Assembly (NCBI GenBank): GCA_963725275.1
Contig: CAVRXS010000002.1
Coordinates: 28,950 to 92,949 of the forward strand
DNA from: Bog-756 sp963725275
GTDB taxonomy: Bacteria; Actinomycetota; Acidimicrobiia; Acidimicrobiales; RAAP-2
Direction: 5' to 3'
Length of the DNA stretch: 64,000 nt
A program made the position numbers and the translations under genes. Shown piece after piece: positions 44,045-54,218 of this stretch. Under the pieces are notes generated by a model that did no database searches, was not told the origin of the DNA, and saw only the letters and a program-made list of their open reading frames with translations. The first letter of the stretch is position 1. Every line of letters starts with the position of its first letter.

Positions 44045-46487
44045 CGGCCCCCACTCCCCGAGAGCCGCAGTGCCTGCCCGGCGAGCGCGGCCGCGCTGCT
44101 CGGTCCGCGACGTGCCGTGCCGCGCCGGTCGAGGGGTCCGAGGGGCAGCAGCGGTGGAGCGTCCCCTGGGGCCTTCTGCCAGGTCTCGACGAGCCACCCC
44201 CGCCGGCGGGCGATCGCCGCCAGCTTGCCCTCCGGGTTGACCGCCACCGGATAGCCGACCGCCTCCAGCATCGGGAGGTCGCTCGCCGAGTCCGCATAGG
44301 CCATGGACTCCTCGAGGCGCAGTCCCTCGGCCTCGGCGAAGTCGGCGAGCACCAGCGCGCGGGCTTCGCCGATGGGTGGGAGCTGCTCGAGCCGACCGGT
44401 GAACGTCCCGTCGGACTCGCCCAGCCTGGCACAGACGATCTCGTCGAAGAGGGGGCGCAGCGGCTCGACCACCAGGTCCAGCGCGCCGGTGATCAGGATG
44501 GTGCGGTGGCCTGCGGCCCGGTGTTCGCGCACCCTGGCGATCCCGGCCGGGAACGACTTGGCGAGCAGCAGGTGGTGGAAGAGCTCCCAGGCATCGTCGC
44601 GCAGGCGGTCGCAGGGAGCGCCCTCGTAGCGGCGGTAGAAGGAGCGGAGGAAGTCGCCGCGGTCCCGTCGGTCGAGTGCGAGGAGCGCCGGGGCCTCGGC
44701 CACGAGGTCGGCCACGAACGCCGCCCGTTCCGCCGGGGGCAGGTGGCGGGTGGCCAGCCAGGAGTAGGAGTCGACCACGTTGGAGGCGATCAGGGTGTTC
44801 TCGAGGTCGAAGGCGGCCAGGTGGCGTTCGGGGGAGAGGATCGCCTTGCGGGTGCGGTCGGCCCGGTCGGTACGCGTCGACCGCCCCGGGGTGGTCTTGA
44901 CCCGGGCGTGCTCGACGACCGAGGGCAGGTGGATCTCGCGGACGTAGGTCGCCCAGTCGACCGCGGCAGGGTCGAGGCAGAAGGCGGCACGGTCCTCCTC
45001 GTCCATCCGCTCCCAGAGTGCGAGCAGCCGGTCGACCCGGTAGAGGGCCTCGGTCTCGGTGTACGCGCCGTAGAGCTCGACGTACCCGAGGGCCCGGTCC
45101 GCGAGCACGTGCTGTTCCTCGAGCGACGCCATCCACTCGGCCTGGCGGCCCCGGATGGGCAGCGACCCGACCACGCTGCTCGGCCAGACCCATGGCCTTG
45201 CTCGCGCGGCTGAGCTGGCGCTGCACGCGACCGCGTCCCGGGAACGACCACTCGGGCACCACGATCGGCTGCCCGTCTGCGTCGTAGAGGGGGTGCTCGA
45301 GGAACCACGCCGTGACCAGCTCGACCAATCGGCCGTAGCGGAAGGGGTTCCGGACCCCCGAGGCCACGTGGTACACGGTCGGGCCCGGGTACTCATCGGT
45401 CTGGAGGAGGGTGTCGCCGGCCACCGCGATGATCGCGGCCACCACCAGATCGACCGGGATGACGTCGGTGACGCCCTCGGGCACGCCGGGGAACTCCCGG
45501 AGCAGGCCCCGCGCGTAGGAGATGATGATCGGCTCGGCCATCCGGAAGCCGCGGATCCAGCCCGGGTCGCGGTTCGGCGAGCGCCGATTCGATGATCGAC
45601 GGGCGGATGATGGTGATCGGCACGGTCTCCCCGTACGCTGCGAACCAGTGCCCGCTCGCCGAGGGCCTTCGTGTAGGGATAGGCGTCGGGCCACCCGAGG
45701 GACTGGGCCCGGGCCTGGCCGATCTCGACCAGCTGCTCCTTGACCCAGTCCTCGCGGAGGCGCTCGGCCCGCTCGGCGAGCAGGTGGAGCCCGGCCCCCC
45801 CGAGCTCTTCCCGCGGGCCTTGTGGAACCCGGCCAGGCGCTCGGGGCGACGCGACTCGGCCTCGCTGTCACCGCGCTGGCGCCTGGCTGCCGTCGACCTC
45901 GGTGCGCCAGTCGACCTCCACGCTGAACCGGTTCCCGCCGAGCAGCTCCTCCTTGGCCTCGCCCTGGTGGGTACCGGCCACGTACGCGGTCGAGACCGGG
46001 AGGTAGTGCAGCGGTCCGCTGCCGACCGTCGGCCTCGGCCAGCTGTCTCGCCGCCACGAGAGCGGCGGCGACCCGCGACGGACCGAGCAGGTTGACCTCG
46101 ACTGCGGTGTCGAGCGGGGAGTCGAAGCTCACCGAGGCGGCCGAGTGCACCACGAGGTCGCAGCGCGAGAGCTCCTCGAGCCCTGCTGCGTCCAGGCCCA
46201 GCCCGTCGGTCCCGACGTCGCCGGCCACGGCCGAGACCCGGGTTGCGATCTCCTCGTCGAAGCGGTCGCCGAGCTCCGCGCGCAGGCGGTCGAAGCAGTC
46301 GTTCCTGAGGATCTCCTTGGCGGCCCGCTGGATCGCCGTCGACCGGCGTCCGGGCCGGATCAGGAGCACCACCTCACTGTCCGGGATGCAGCGCAGGACA
46401 CGCTCGACCAGGGCGGTGCCGAGGAACCCGGTCGCACCGGTGATGAAGAAGCGCCTGTCCGGCCAGGGCGTCGCGGACGCGGCTCAC
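44041..46487 (-). pseudogene. Fatty acyl-CoA reductase-like SDR fused to HAD-IB hydrolase, about seven frameshifts
   Basis: Read across frames from GTG 46487, this is one protein of about 800 residues. The Rossmann start is FFITGATGFLGTALVERVL, then CDLVVHSAASVSFDSPL, LPVSTAYVAGTHQGEA, YPYTKALGERA and TIIRPSIIES (extended SDR, acyl-CoA reductase type), a reductase C-terminal region, and a HAD-IB domain with FDLENTLIASNVV and MAYADSASDLPML. Frames change near 46455, 46025, 45875, 45812, 45642, 45562 and 45175; the HAD part (44041-45170) is uninterrupted. The usual second HAD Asp is Glu (DLENT). It is first of four coupled genes. Sequence errors or decay could explain the breaks. Confidence 0.8.
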
Positions 46488-46497
46488 CAGATCTGTC

Positions 46498-46509
46498 TAC
46501 CATATGGTA
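46498..46509. promoter_or_regulatory. 12-bp palindrome between divergent tetR and reductase genes
   Basis: TACCATATGGTA is a perfect palindrome. It starts 10 bases from the reductase GTG (46487) and ends 1 base from the tetR GTG (46511). TACCAT fits the TANNNT -10 of a leaderless tetR mRNA, so bound repressor would block transcription in both directions. Confidence 0.7.
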
Positions 46510-46510
46510 A

Positions 46511-47200
46511 GTGGCCGAGTCGACCAAGGGACGCAGAGCACCGGAGGGCCGTGACCGGAGCAGGCCGCGTCCGGTACCCCCCGGCGAGGGGGGGATCGGG
46601 GCCCAGCCGAGCACCTCGGGGCGCATCCTCGACGTCGCCCTGGCCTCCTTCGCCTCCCGGGGCTACGAGGCGACCTCGCTCGACGCCCTGGCCGCGGGCC
46701 TCGGCATCCGGAAGCAGACCATCCTCTACTGGTTCCCTTCGAAGGAGGTCCTGCTCGAGGCGGTCATCGACCGAAGCGCGGTCGAGCTCTCGGCCGCGCT
46801 CGGAGGCCTCACTGGCCACGGCCGGCAGCGGGTGGTCCCGGGTCGAGGCGGTGGTCCGCTCGGTCTTCCGGTTGGCCGCCCGCCGACCGGAGCTGCTCGG
46901 CCTGGTCCGTGAGACGGGGCGGCTCGGCACCCCTGCCGCCACCCGGTTCGTCGGCGCGGTCGAGCCGCTCGTGGGTCGTGCGACCGAGTTCCTGCAGGCG
47001 GAGATGGACGCCGGCCACATGCGCCGGCACGAGCCCCGGCTGCTCCTGCTGGCCATCTACTCCACGGTGATCGGCATGGTGACCGAGGTCGAGGTGCATG
47101 CGGGCACTCGGCGAGGAACCGACGACCCGTTCGTTGGTGCGGCGGCGAACCGAGATACTCGGAATTGTTGCGCTCGGCGCTCCTGACCGACACCGCCTGA
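46511..47200 (+). pseudogene. TetR-family regulator with about three frameshifts
   Basis: The N-terminal frame from GTG 46511 has the TetR helix-turn-helix: RILDVALASFASRGYEATSL and GLGIRKQTILYWFPSKEVLL. The ligand domain continues in another frame (SRVEAVVRSVFRLAARRPEL, YSTVIGMVTEVEV) and then in further frames (RALGEEPTTRSLVRRRTEIL and ELLRSALLTDTA to the TGA at 47200). Changes lie near 46810-46845, 47100 and 47160. It is probably the regulator of the reductase operon. It converges on the next gene. Confidence 0.75.
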
Positions 47201-47215
47201 CGCTGGCGCCGTCGG

Positions 47216-47945
47216 TCAGTCGGTGGCCTTGGCCGCCCGGCGTTCCCGCCAGGACGGCTTCGGCGGGGGCGGCGCCGGCCGGCCCGGTTGCTTTGGCGTG
47301 TAGCGCTTGTTCGGCTCGGGGCCGACCGGCCCCTTCGTCTTCTTCGTCCGGCTCTTCGGTGCCGCCTTGGAAGAGCCGGCAGGAGCTGGTCGCGCGGGTC
47401 GATGCCTTGGCAGACGTCTCACTCTTCGCGCTCGCCTGTGCCCGGCCGGCACGCAGCTCGGCCGATGCGGCCTTCTGCACCTTGTAGGAGCGGTAGAGCA
47501 GCCAGGCTGCGAGGATCACGAAGGGGACGCCGAGGATGAACGCCGAACTGGAGAAGGCCAGGAAGGTGAAGAGGGCCACGAACCCCACCAGGGCACGCCG
47601 GCCGATGAAGGTGGCCGCGAGCAGGAAGGCGGCGGCGACCAGGCCGACGACGAGTGTCGTGAAAGGGGTGAATTGATTTTTGGCGAGGTGGAAGTGCTTG
47701 TCGTTGGTCTCGGTCACGTAGATCGAGATGCCGAAGACCAGGGCCGCCGCTGAGGCGAAGAACGAATAGCGGCGCTCGCGGGCGTCGAGCCGGTCCACCG
47801 ACCACTTGGTGGTGCGGCCGGTCGAGCCGGTCTGCCCGGGGGTCGGCTGCCAACGGGCGCTCAGGCGCTCCCACGTGCTCCCGCGTGCCTGGGGCGTGTC
47901 GTCGTCCCCGTCCTCCATGTACTCGTCGTCCACAGGCTCGGCCAC
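47216..47945 (-). pseudogene. Conserved actinobacterial membrane protein, one frameshift
   Basis: From GTG 47945 the protein opens VAEPVDDEYMEDGDDD, then STGRTTKWSVDRLDARERRYSFF in two parts and four membrane segments (ASAAALVFGISIYV, TLVVGLVAAAFLLAATFIG, ALVGFVALFTFLAF and ILGVPFVILAAWLLYRSY). A charged tail changes frame near 47385 and then reads KAAPKSRTKKTKGPV to GWRERRAAKATD-like end at 47216. Only the disordered tail is affected. Function is unknown; the family is typical of Acidimicrobiia-like genomes. Confidence 0.7.
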
Positions 47946-47955
47946 TGCCCTCAGG

Positions 47956-48860
47956 CTATCGGCCTTGTGGCCGATCGTCGGAGCCGACCAGCACCACACC
48001 GAGACCGAAATTCTCCGCGGGGGAGATCTCCCACAGTGCGTCGCCATCAGCGGGGTGACCGGACGTGGCGAGCGGCGATGTGGCCGGGACCGCTCCCGGG
48101 ACGGACCAGGGCTCGTCGACCGCGAGCTCGATGTGGTGGACGCGGCCGCCACGGCCGCCGAGCCATCCGGCCAGCGCTTCCGGCCGCCCGGGCCCGGACG
48201 GGCCGATCAGCCGGATGCCGAGCGGTGCGTCCCAGCGCAGGTCGACCCAGCCATGGCCGTCGCGGCTCCCCTGGGCGACCACCTCGCCGGAGAGCAGACC
48301 CTCGAACAGGGCACGGGCGGAGTCCAGATCGGCCACGACGTGGCTGACCCAGAGCAGGCGGGCCGGAGGCACGGGCCCGGAGCCGTGGGCGAGCGGGCGG
48401 CGACCGGTCGGGAAGTCGGGCGGCGGGGGACTGCGCCAGGGCGCCGGCGCCTCGGCAAGCTGCACGACCACGCCGGTGGCCACCTTCGGGTGGAGGAAGG
48501 CCTCCATCCACTCGGGATCGCTCAGGTCGATGCCGATCGGCTCGAGGCCGGCGGCCCGGACCTCCTCGAGGGCGTCGGCGAGGGACGGAACCTTGAATGT
48601 GAGGTGGTGGGGCCCCGGACCGTTGGTCGCGAGGAACGCGCGAGGAAGTCGTTTGCCGCGGTGTCATGGGGCATGAGCATCTCGAGCTTGGCGCCGTTTC
48701 CGAACTGGAGCTGCCCGGGTGCGAACCCGGATGCCGTGCCGCCCGAGCTCCATTCGGCCCCGAGGTCGACCGCGTAGCGGTCCCAGATGTCCTGCCAGCG
48801 AGGGACTGCATGGGCCACGTGGTCGAGGACAGTTCCACTGATGCCCGAAACCGCAGTCAC
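47956..48860 (-). pseudogene. Two-domain VOC (glyoxalase-like) protein, one frameshift
   Basis: The first frame from GTG 48860 contains VLDHVAHAVPRWQDIW and GNGAKLEMLMPHD, the N-terminal VOC module. The second frame has HHLTFKVPSLADALEEV, FLHPKVATGVVVQLAEAP and a second VOC module with LLWVSHVVADLDSARALFEG. They join at GCGCGTTCCTCG near 48640 if one base is added. VOC proteins bind a metal between modules and act on diverse small molecules. It starts 11 bases from the membrane-protein gene and is probably in one operon with it. Confidence 0.75.
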
Positions 48861-48997
48861 CGGCTGATCCGGGCATCTCGGATCGGGCGGGCGTTCGTGC
48901 ACATGGCCCACAGACTGCTGCTGGCGGGACCCGCCTGTCGAAACCGCTCGACCCAAGGGCGGTTGTGGGCCGGTCCCGGCGCCGGTACGGTCGGGAG

Positions 48998-50422
48998 ATG
49001 GACTTTCGCACGGCATCGGTGGTCGACCTGGCGTCGCAGGTGCGCGCCGGGAAGGTCGACCGCGGCGGAGCTGGTCGATCACGCACTCGAGCGGATCGCC
49101 GCGGAGAACCCGACCGTCAACGCCTTCGTGGCCGTCGACGAGGCCCGCGGCACGCGACGCGGCGGGCATGATCGACGCGAAGGTCGCCGCCGGCCGCGAT
49201 CCGGGACCGTTGGCCGGAATCCCCATCGGCGTCAAGGACCTCGAGGACGCAGCGGGCTTCGTGACCACCCATGGCTCGCCGGCGTTCGCCGAGGATGCCG
49301 CCGGCCGCGGAGGACTCAGCGCTGGTGGCCAGGCTGGTCGCCGCCGGGTGCGTGGTGCTCGGGAAGACCAACACCCCCGAGCTCGGCTGGAAGGGCGACA
49401 CCGACAACACGGTGTTCGGGCCGACCCTCAATCCGTGGAACCTCGACCACACAGCGGGTGGATCGTCCGGAGGCAGCGCGGCCGCCATCGCCTCTGGCAT
49501 GGTGCCGCTCGCTACCGGCTCCGACGGGGGCGGCTCGATCCGCATCCCCTCGTCGTGCTGCGGGCTGTCCGGAATGAAGCCGTCGCTCGGCCGGGTGCCG
49601 ACCGGGGGGGATCATGCGCCCGACTGGCAGAACCTCTCGACGAAGGGGCCGATGGCTCGCCGTCTCGACGACGTGGTGGCGGCGCTCGAAGTGGTGGTCG
49701 GACCGGACCCGACCGATCTCCGGTCGCTGCCCCGACCCGAGGCGTCGTGGTTGGCCGTGCTGGACGACCCGCGACCGCCCCGGCGGGTGGCCTGGTCGCC
49801 CACCCTCGGCTATGCGGACGTGGATCGCGAGGTTCTCGATCTGTGCAGTCGGGCGGTCGACCGACTCGCCAACCTCGGGTGCGAAGTCACCGAAGTCGGT
49901 ACCGTCTGGGACGAGGACCCGCTCGACCCGTGGCTGACGCTGGCGGGTGTCTACAACCTGCGGACCTACCGTTCGGTGGTCGGCACTCCGGTGTACGAAC
50001 GTATCGACCCAATCCTGCGGATGGTCATCGACGGCGCGGCCGGCACCAGCGCGTTGCAGGTGGTTCGTGCGGAGGACGCGTGCCACGAGCTCAACCTGCG
50101 GCTGGTCGACCTCTTCCATGACGTGCGGCTCCTGGTCACGCCAACCGTGGCCGCACCCCCGCCGCCCCGTGCGCTCGGCGGGGCAGCGATGATCAACGGG
50201 AAGCGCGACTACAACTGGGTGAAGATGACCTACGGGTTCAACCTGACGCGATCGCCGGCCGCCACGGTGTGCGTCGGGCTCACCTCGGCCGGCCTCCCGG
50301 TCGGCCTTCAGCTGGTTGGCCCCCAGCATGCCGATCTGGTGGTGCTCCGGTCGGCTGCCGCGCTCGAGCGGGCGCTCGCATTTGACGCAGTGGCTCCCGA
50401 TCCGGTGGCCGGGGCCGCGTGA
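48998..50422 (+). pseudogene. Amidase signature family enzyme, about three frameshifts near the N-terminus
   Basis: The protein begins MDFRTASVVDLASQVRAG at ATG 48998, then changes frame near 49062, 49155 and 49305. The Ser-cisSer-Lys triad is present: Lys in GIPIGVKDLED, Ser in GGSSGGSAAAIASG and the nucleophile in GSDGGGSIRIP. From 49305 to 50422 the frame is intact and full length. The family cleaves amides such as indoleacetamide, nicotinamide or aryl amides. The rest of the gene looks functional, so sequence error is quite possible. Confidence 0.85.
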
Positions 50423-50539
50423 CTGGGCAGACGGGGGTTCTGCGGTGGTCGCGGGTCGCGCCTGTGCCAGCGCCCGGTCTGTGCAACCTCGGATTAGCAT
50501 GTCCCCTTGCTCTGCTGCGGTGCGCGTGCCGCAGCATCG

Positions 50540-50613
50540 GGGCGCTTAGCTCAGTTGGTTAGAGCGCAGCCTTCACACGGCTGAGGTCGTGGGTTCGAGT
50601 CCCGCAGCGCCCA
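50540..50613 (+). tRNA. tRNA-Val (CAC)
   Basis: A 74-base cloverleaf without encoded CCA. Acceptor stem GGGCGCT/AGCGCCC, D-arm with AGCTCAGTTGGTTAGAGC, anticodon stem CAGCC/GGCTG with loop TTCACAC (anticodon CAC) and T-arm GTGGG-TTCGAGT-CCCGC all pair. It forms the left border of a region full of mobile DNA. Confidence 0.97.
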
Positions 50614-50727
50614 CTCGTTGTCAGAAATACAACGTTTCACCAGCTCAGGGCGTACTTCGCGTGTCCGATCGCTCTGGCACGCTTGTCTCCTCTTTCAAAC
50701 CTCTTTTGCAGGAGCAAGCGATCCAGG

Positions 50728-51120
50728 TCACGCCTGAGCGTCCACGATCTCCAGCAGCTTCTCCTGAGGGGTCCTGAACTCGGTACCCCGCAGGGGACCG
50801 ACGAGGTGATCGGACACGTTCAGGGACAGTTCCAGCAGGTCATCCCCGACACGGTCGCGTACGTAGTCCATCTCGAACTCGAGCTGATTCATGACGCCGA
50901 GCACGGATCGATTGGCGGTCTTGGAGAAGCTCGCCTCGGACATGGCCCAGCGCTCTGATGCGATGAATGCGGAGCTCACCCCGAGGGCCTTGAGAATGGA
51001 TTCGAGCGCATCAGGGAACCGCGCTGCGATCGAGGTCGCCGGAGCCAGCGGGAGAAGCACCGGGAACAGCGTCGCCTCGTTGACCAAGAAGGCGACCTGT
51101 GGCCGCCAGAAGATGGCAGT
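50728..51120 (-). pseudogene. DUF6933-like gene, 3' part (separated by an IS21 element)
   Basis: This encodes the C-terminal 130 residues: IFWRPQVAFLVNEATLFPVL, LPLAPATSIAARFPDAL, ANRSVLGVMNQLEFEMDYV and EKLLEIVDAQA. The missing N-terminus lies at 54219-54326 beyond the IS element. Joined at the ACTGCC duplication, the two parts read GNWYATAIFWRPQ without a break, giving a 164-residue protein. DUF6933 proteins are of unknown function. Confidence 0.85.
51115..51120. repeat. Target site duplication of the IS21 element, left copy (GGCAGT)
   Basis: GGCAGT at the left end is repeated at 54219-54224. Confidence 0.8.
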
Positions 51121-51211
51121 TGGGAATGTCAACTTGATTTGGCCCCACTGTGATCACCAGAAATGGCCCCACCTCTGAGCTGGAGTTCTTCCGGTCCCGT
51201 AATCTTCGGAC

Positions 51212-51790
51212 ATGGTCGCCCAGGCTCGTCGGACACCAGGCAAGACAGCCATCCAGCTGCGCATCTCGCTGATGGACCACACGCCAACCATCTGGCGGCG
51301 GCTGGTGGTGCCCGGCGAGATCAAGCTGTCGAAGCTCCACTCCCTCTTCCAGGCGGTCATGGGCTGGGAGGACTATCACCTCCACCAGTTCCAGGTCGGC
51401 GAGCAGGTCTATGGGATGCCCGACGACGAGGGCGACTTCGAGGAGTTCGACGACATCGACGAGGACACCGTGCTGTTCTCCGAGGTGGTCACCGCTCCGA
51501 TGCGCTTCAGCTATCAATACGACTTCGGCGACAACTGGCAGCACGAGGTGGTGGTCGAGACGATGGAGTCCGTGCCGCTCGTGCTGAAGTTCGCCGCCTG
51601 CATCGACGGCCAACGGGCCTGTCCTCCCGAGGACTGTGGTGGGACCGGCGGCTTCGAGGAGTTCGTCGAGGCGGTCACCGACCCCACTCACGACGAGCAC
51701 GTCGACTATGTGCAGTGGGTCGGACGGCCCTTCGACCCCGAGGCGTTCTCGGTGGCCGCCACCAACGCCGCCCTCCAGCGGGTGCGCTGA
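51212..51790 (+). CDS. Plasmid pRiA4b ORF-3-like passenger protein
   Basis: This 192-residue protein matches the pRiA4b ORF-3 family (PF07929): IQLRISLMDHTPTIWRRLVV, FQAVMGWEDYHLHQFQVG, FSYQYDFGDNWQHEVVVE and CPPEDCGGTGGFEEFVEAV. It is found on mobile elements and plasmids with unknown function. Its TGA and the complement of the istB stop share the palindrome TGATCA, so the two convergent genes abut exactly. It lies inside the IS ends and is therefore cargo. Confidence 0.9.
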   Translation: MVAQARRTPGKTAIQLRISLMDHTPTIWRRLVVPGEIKLSKLHSLFQAVMGWEDYHLHQFQVGEQVYGMPDDEGDFEEFDDIDEDTVLFSEVVTAPMRFSYQYDFGDNWQHEVVVETMESVPLVLKFAACIDGQRACPPEDCGGTGGFEEFVEAVTDPTHDEHVDYVQWVGRPFDPEAFSVAATNAALQRVR

Positions 51791-52570
51791 TCAGGCCTTG
51801 GGTTTGGTTCCCCGCTTGGCCCTGGTCGAGCGCAGCCGGAAGCTCTCGGTCCCGGTCTCGATGATGTGGGCGTTGAAGGTGAGTCGGTCCACGATGGCCG
51901 CCACCAACCGGGGGTCGCCGATGACCTGGCCCCATTCGGAAAACGGCAGGTTGGAGGCCGTTGCCACCGACGCTTTCTCCTCCCGTTCGGTGAGGATCTG
52001 GAACATCAACTCGGCTCCTCTGGCGTCGAGTTGGACATAACCGAGCTCGTCGAGGCAGAGCAGGTCGAGTCGCCCATAGCGGGCGACAAGCCGGGAGAGC
52101 CTGCGTTCGTCGGCCGCTTCCACCAACTCGTTGACGAGAGCGGCACAGGTGACGTACCTGACCGCCTTGCCCTGCTCGCAGGCGGCCATGCCGAGGCCGA
52201 TGAGCAGGTGGCTCTTGCCGGTCCCGCTGTCGCCCAGGAAGACCACCGGGTCACCGCTGTCGAGATAGCTGCCCGAGGCGAGCATGGCGATGGTGGCGGC
52301 GTTGATGGACGGGGCGGCGGCCAGGTCGAAGTCACCCAGCCGCTTGATGCGAGGGAAGCGGGCCTCGTGCACCCGGCGCTGTCGCCGGCGTTCGCTGCGA
52401 TCGTCCACCTCGGCAGCCAGCATCTCGGCCAGGTAGCCCAAGTACGTGGCATGTGATCGTTCGGCCATCTCGGCCAGCCGCACGCACTCGGTGCGCACCG
52501 TCGGCAGGTGGAGCTCTCTGGTCGCCGCCCCGATGGCGGCCTGGGCTGCGGCGTCGGTCATCTTGGCCAT
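51791..52570 (-). CDS. istB: IS21 transposition helper ATPase IstB
   Basis: This is a 259-residue AAA+ helper. Walker A is FLGDSGTGKSHLL, Walker B LDLLCLDELGYVQLD, and the C-terminal part ASNLPFSEWGQVIGDPRL is diagnostic of IstB. It remodels target DNA and activates IstA. It overlaps the end of istA by one base, is intact, and could act in trans. Confidence 0.95.
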   Translation of the reverse strand: MAKMTDAAAQAAIGAATRELHLPTVRTECVRLAEMAERSHATYLGYLAEMLAAEVDDRSERRRQRRVHEARFPRIKRLGDFDLAAAPSINAATIAMLASGSYLDSGDPVVFLGDSGTGKSHLLIGLGMAACEQGKAVRYVTCAALVNELVEAADERRLSRLVARYGRLDLLCLDELGYVQLDARGAELMFQILTEREEKASVATASNLPFSEWGQVIGDPRLVAAIVDRLTFNAHIIETGTESFRLRSTRAKRGTKPKA

Positions 52571-54105
52571 CAGCCCACTCCCAGCAGGTCGTCATAGCGG
52601 GCAAGGGTCGGGGCCGGACGGTCGAAGGCGGTCAGCGCCTGGTCGGTGACCTGGACACTCACTGGTCGCCCAACCGATCGGCGGCCCTCGACGGCCACCA
52701 CCTCGGGATCAATCGACCCGGTGGTCATGGTCCGTTCCATGCCGGAGAGCACTGACTCGGTGGTCATCGTGCGATGGAGCAACAGCACCTGGATCAGGGT
52801 CCGGGTCCCATCCTGGTCGCCGAGCTTCTTCCTGGCCAGATCCCAGAAGCGCTGATGGGTATCGGTGAAGGCTCCGGTTCTTCGGGCATGGACCAGGGCA
52901 CTGGCTCCGGCGAAGGCTCCGGGCTTGATGGAGAGGACTTCCAGGTAGTGGTCGAGATCGAGCACCTCGGCTCCTTTGCCCACGGCCCGGGCGTGGTGGG
53001 CGACGATGCTCACCCCGTCCATGGCGGCCACCTGCGCAGCCCCCAGGCGGACATCGATGCGGCGCCCGGCATAGCGGACCGGGACCGAATAGAAGGACTG
53101 ACGCACACAGATCCTGCTCTTCGTGTCCACCCGACAGTTGAGCTGCAGTGCCACCTCGAAGGGCTCATCGGGCAGGGCCCTGAGCAGCGGACGTTCGGCG
53201 GCAAAGTGCTGGCCGACGGTCAGATGTCGGGACTCGATGTGGCGGTGATCGTCGCGTTCGTCGCCTTGTGCCACCAGCTCGTTCAGGGCAAGGAGAGTCG
53301 GCACGTCGGGGACCGGGACCATGTTGCGCCGGCGGAACCGGCCCACCTCTCCTTCCACCCCACCCTTCTCATGGGCGCCTTTGACCCGGGGCTGGCAGAA
53401 GAAGGACTCGAACCCATAGTGGCTGCGCATGGCGATGAACCGCTCGGTCTCGATGCGGCCACGGCCCTTCATCACCCGAACCACGGCGGGCTTCAGGTTG
53501 TCATAACGGATCCTCCTCGGCACCCCGCCGAAGTGGTCGGAAGGCTTCGACGTGGCCGTCGAGGAAGACCTCCTGGGCCTGATTGAAGTAGACGCGGTGG
53601 AACCCCTTCCCGCTGGCCGACAGGCGCATCACGAACATCCACGCCTCGACCTGTTCGCCGTCCAGATAGAAGCGCACCTGTCCGAAGTCGACCTCGGCTT
53701 CGTCGCCGAGCGGATGGGTCTTGCGGGATGCAGACATCGGGCAATGACAGGGCCCGGCTCTTCTTCTTCGACCCGACATAGCGGCGGACACTCGACTCGC
53801 TGACGTTGGCGTCGAGTTCCTCGACCAGTCGTCTGGAAGATCCGGCGTGCGGTGTGGCGCTGCTTCTTCGGCACGTTCTCGTCTTCGGCCAACCGGTCAT
53901 CAATGGTGGCCATCCAGGGTCCGAGCGTTGGAGCCGTCCGAGACACCGCCTTCCTGGGCGGTGGGACCGCGGACTCGAGCGCCTGGCGCACCATCCGCCG
54001 GTGAACGCCGAACGTGCGGGACAGCTCACGAATCGACGGGCTGTCCCGTCCGGCACTCGTCCTGCGGATCTCCTCGAACAATTCCACCTTTGACCTCGTT
54101 GGCAT
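52570..54105 (-). pseudogene. istA: IS21 transposase IstA, about three frameshifts
   Basis: The start MPTRSKVELFEEIRR at 54105 and helix-turn-helix SIRELSRTFGVHRRMVRQAL are in one frame. RLVEELDANVSESSVRRYVG, then EAEVDFGQVRFYLDGEQVEA and the DDE core continue in others, and the long final frame (52570-53523) holds IRYDNLKPAVVRV, KGAHEKGGVEGEVGRFRR and the C-terminal barrel. Changes lie near 53838, 53740 and 53545. As read it cannot make full-length transposase; whether this is decay or error is not clear. Confidence 0.85.
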
Positions 54106-54218
54106 GGGTCCCAGGCTTCAGCCCACCGGTCACAACCAGGTGGACCCCGCCATCGCTGAGAGCCAAGTGGGGCCAAATCCGATGATCACGGTGGGGCCCA
54201 TTCAGGTGATCACACCCA

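Larger units (their letters stand above)
51121..54218 (-). mobile_element. IS21-family element with a passenger gene
   Basis: The element is 3098 bp, bounded by 6-bp GGCAGT duplications inside a DUF6933-like gene. The left end starts TGGGAATG and the right end (complement) TGGGTGTG. Near each end the blocks GATTTGGCCCCACT and GTGATCACC recur, as expected for the multiple transposase-binding repeats of IS21. Inside are a broken istA, an intact istB and, beyond istB, a pRiA4b ORF-3-like gene. Confidence 0.85.

Noticed and set aside
42788..46372. Single 1194-codon minus-strand frame that could be read as one giant protein
   Set aside because: Only its two ends are real (reductase pieces and the zinc dehydrogenase); the middle is a shadow of the HAD frame, and the dehydrogenase has its own ATG at 44044.
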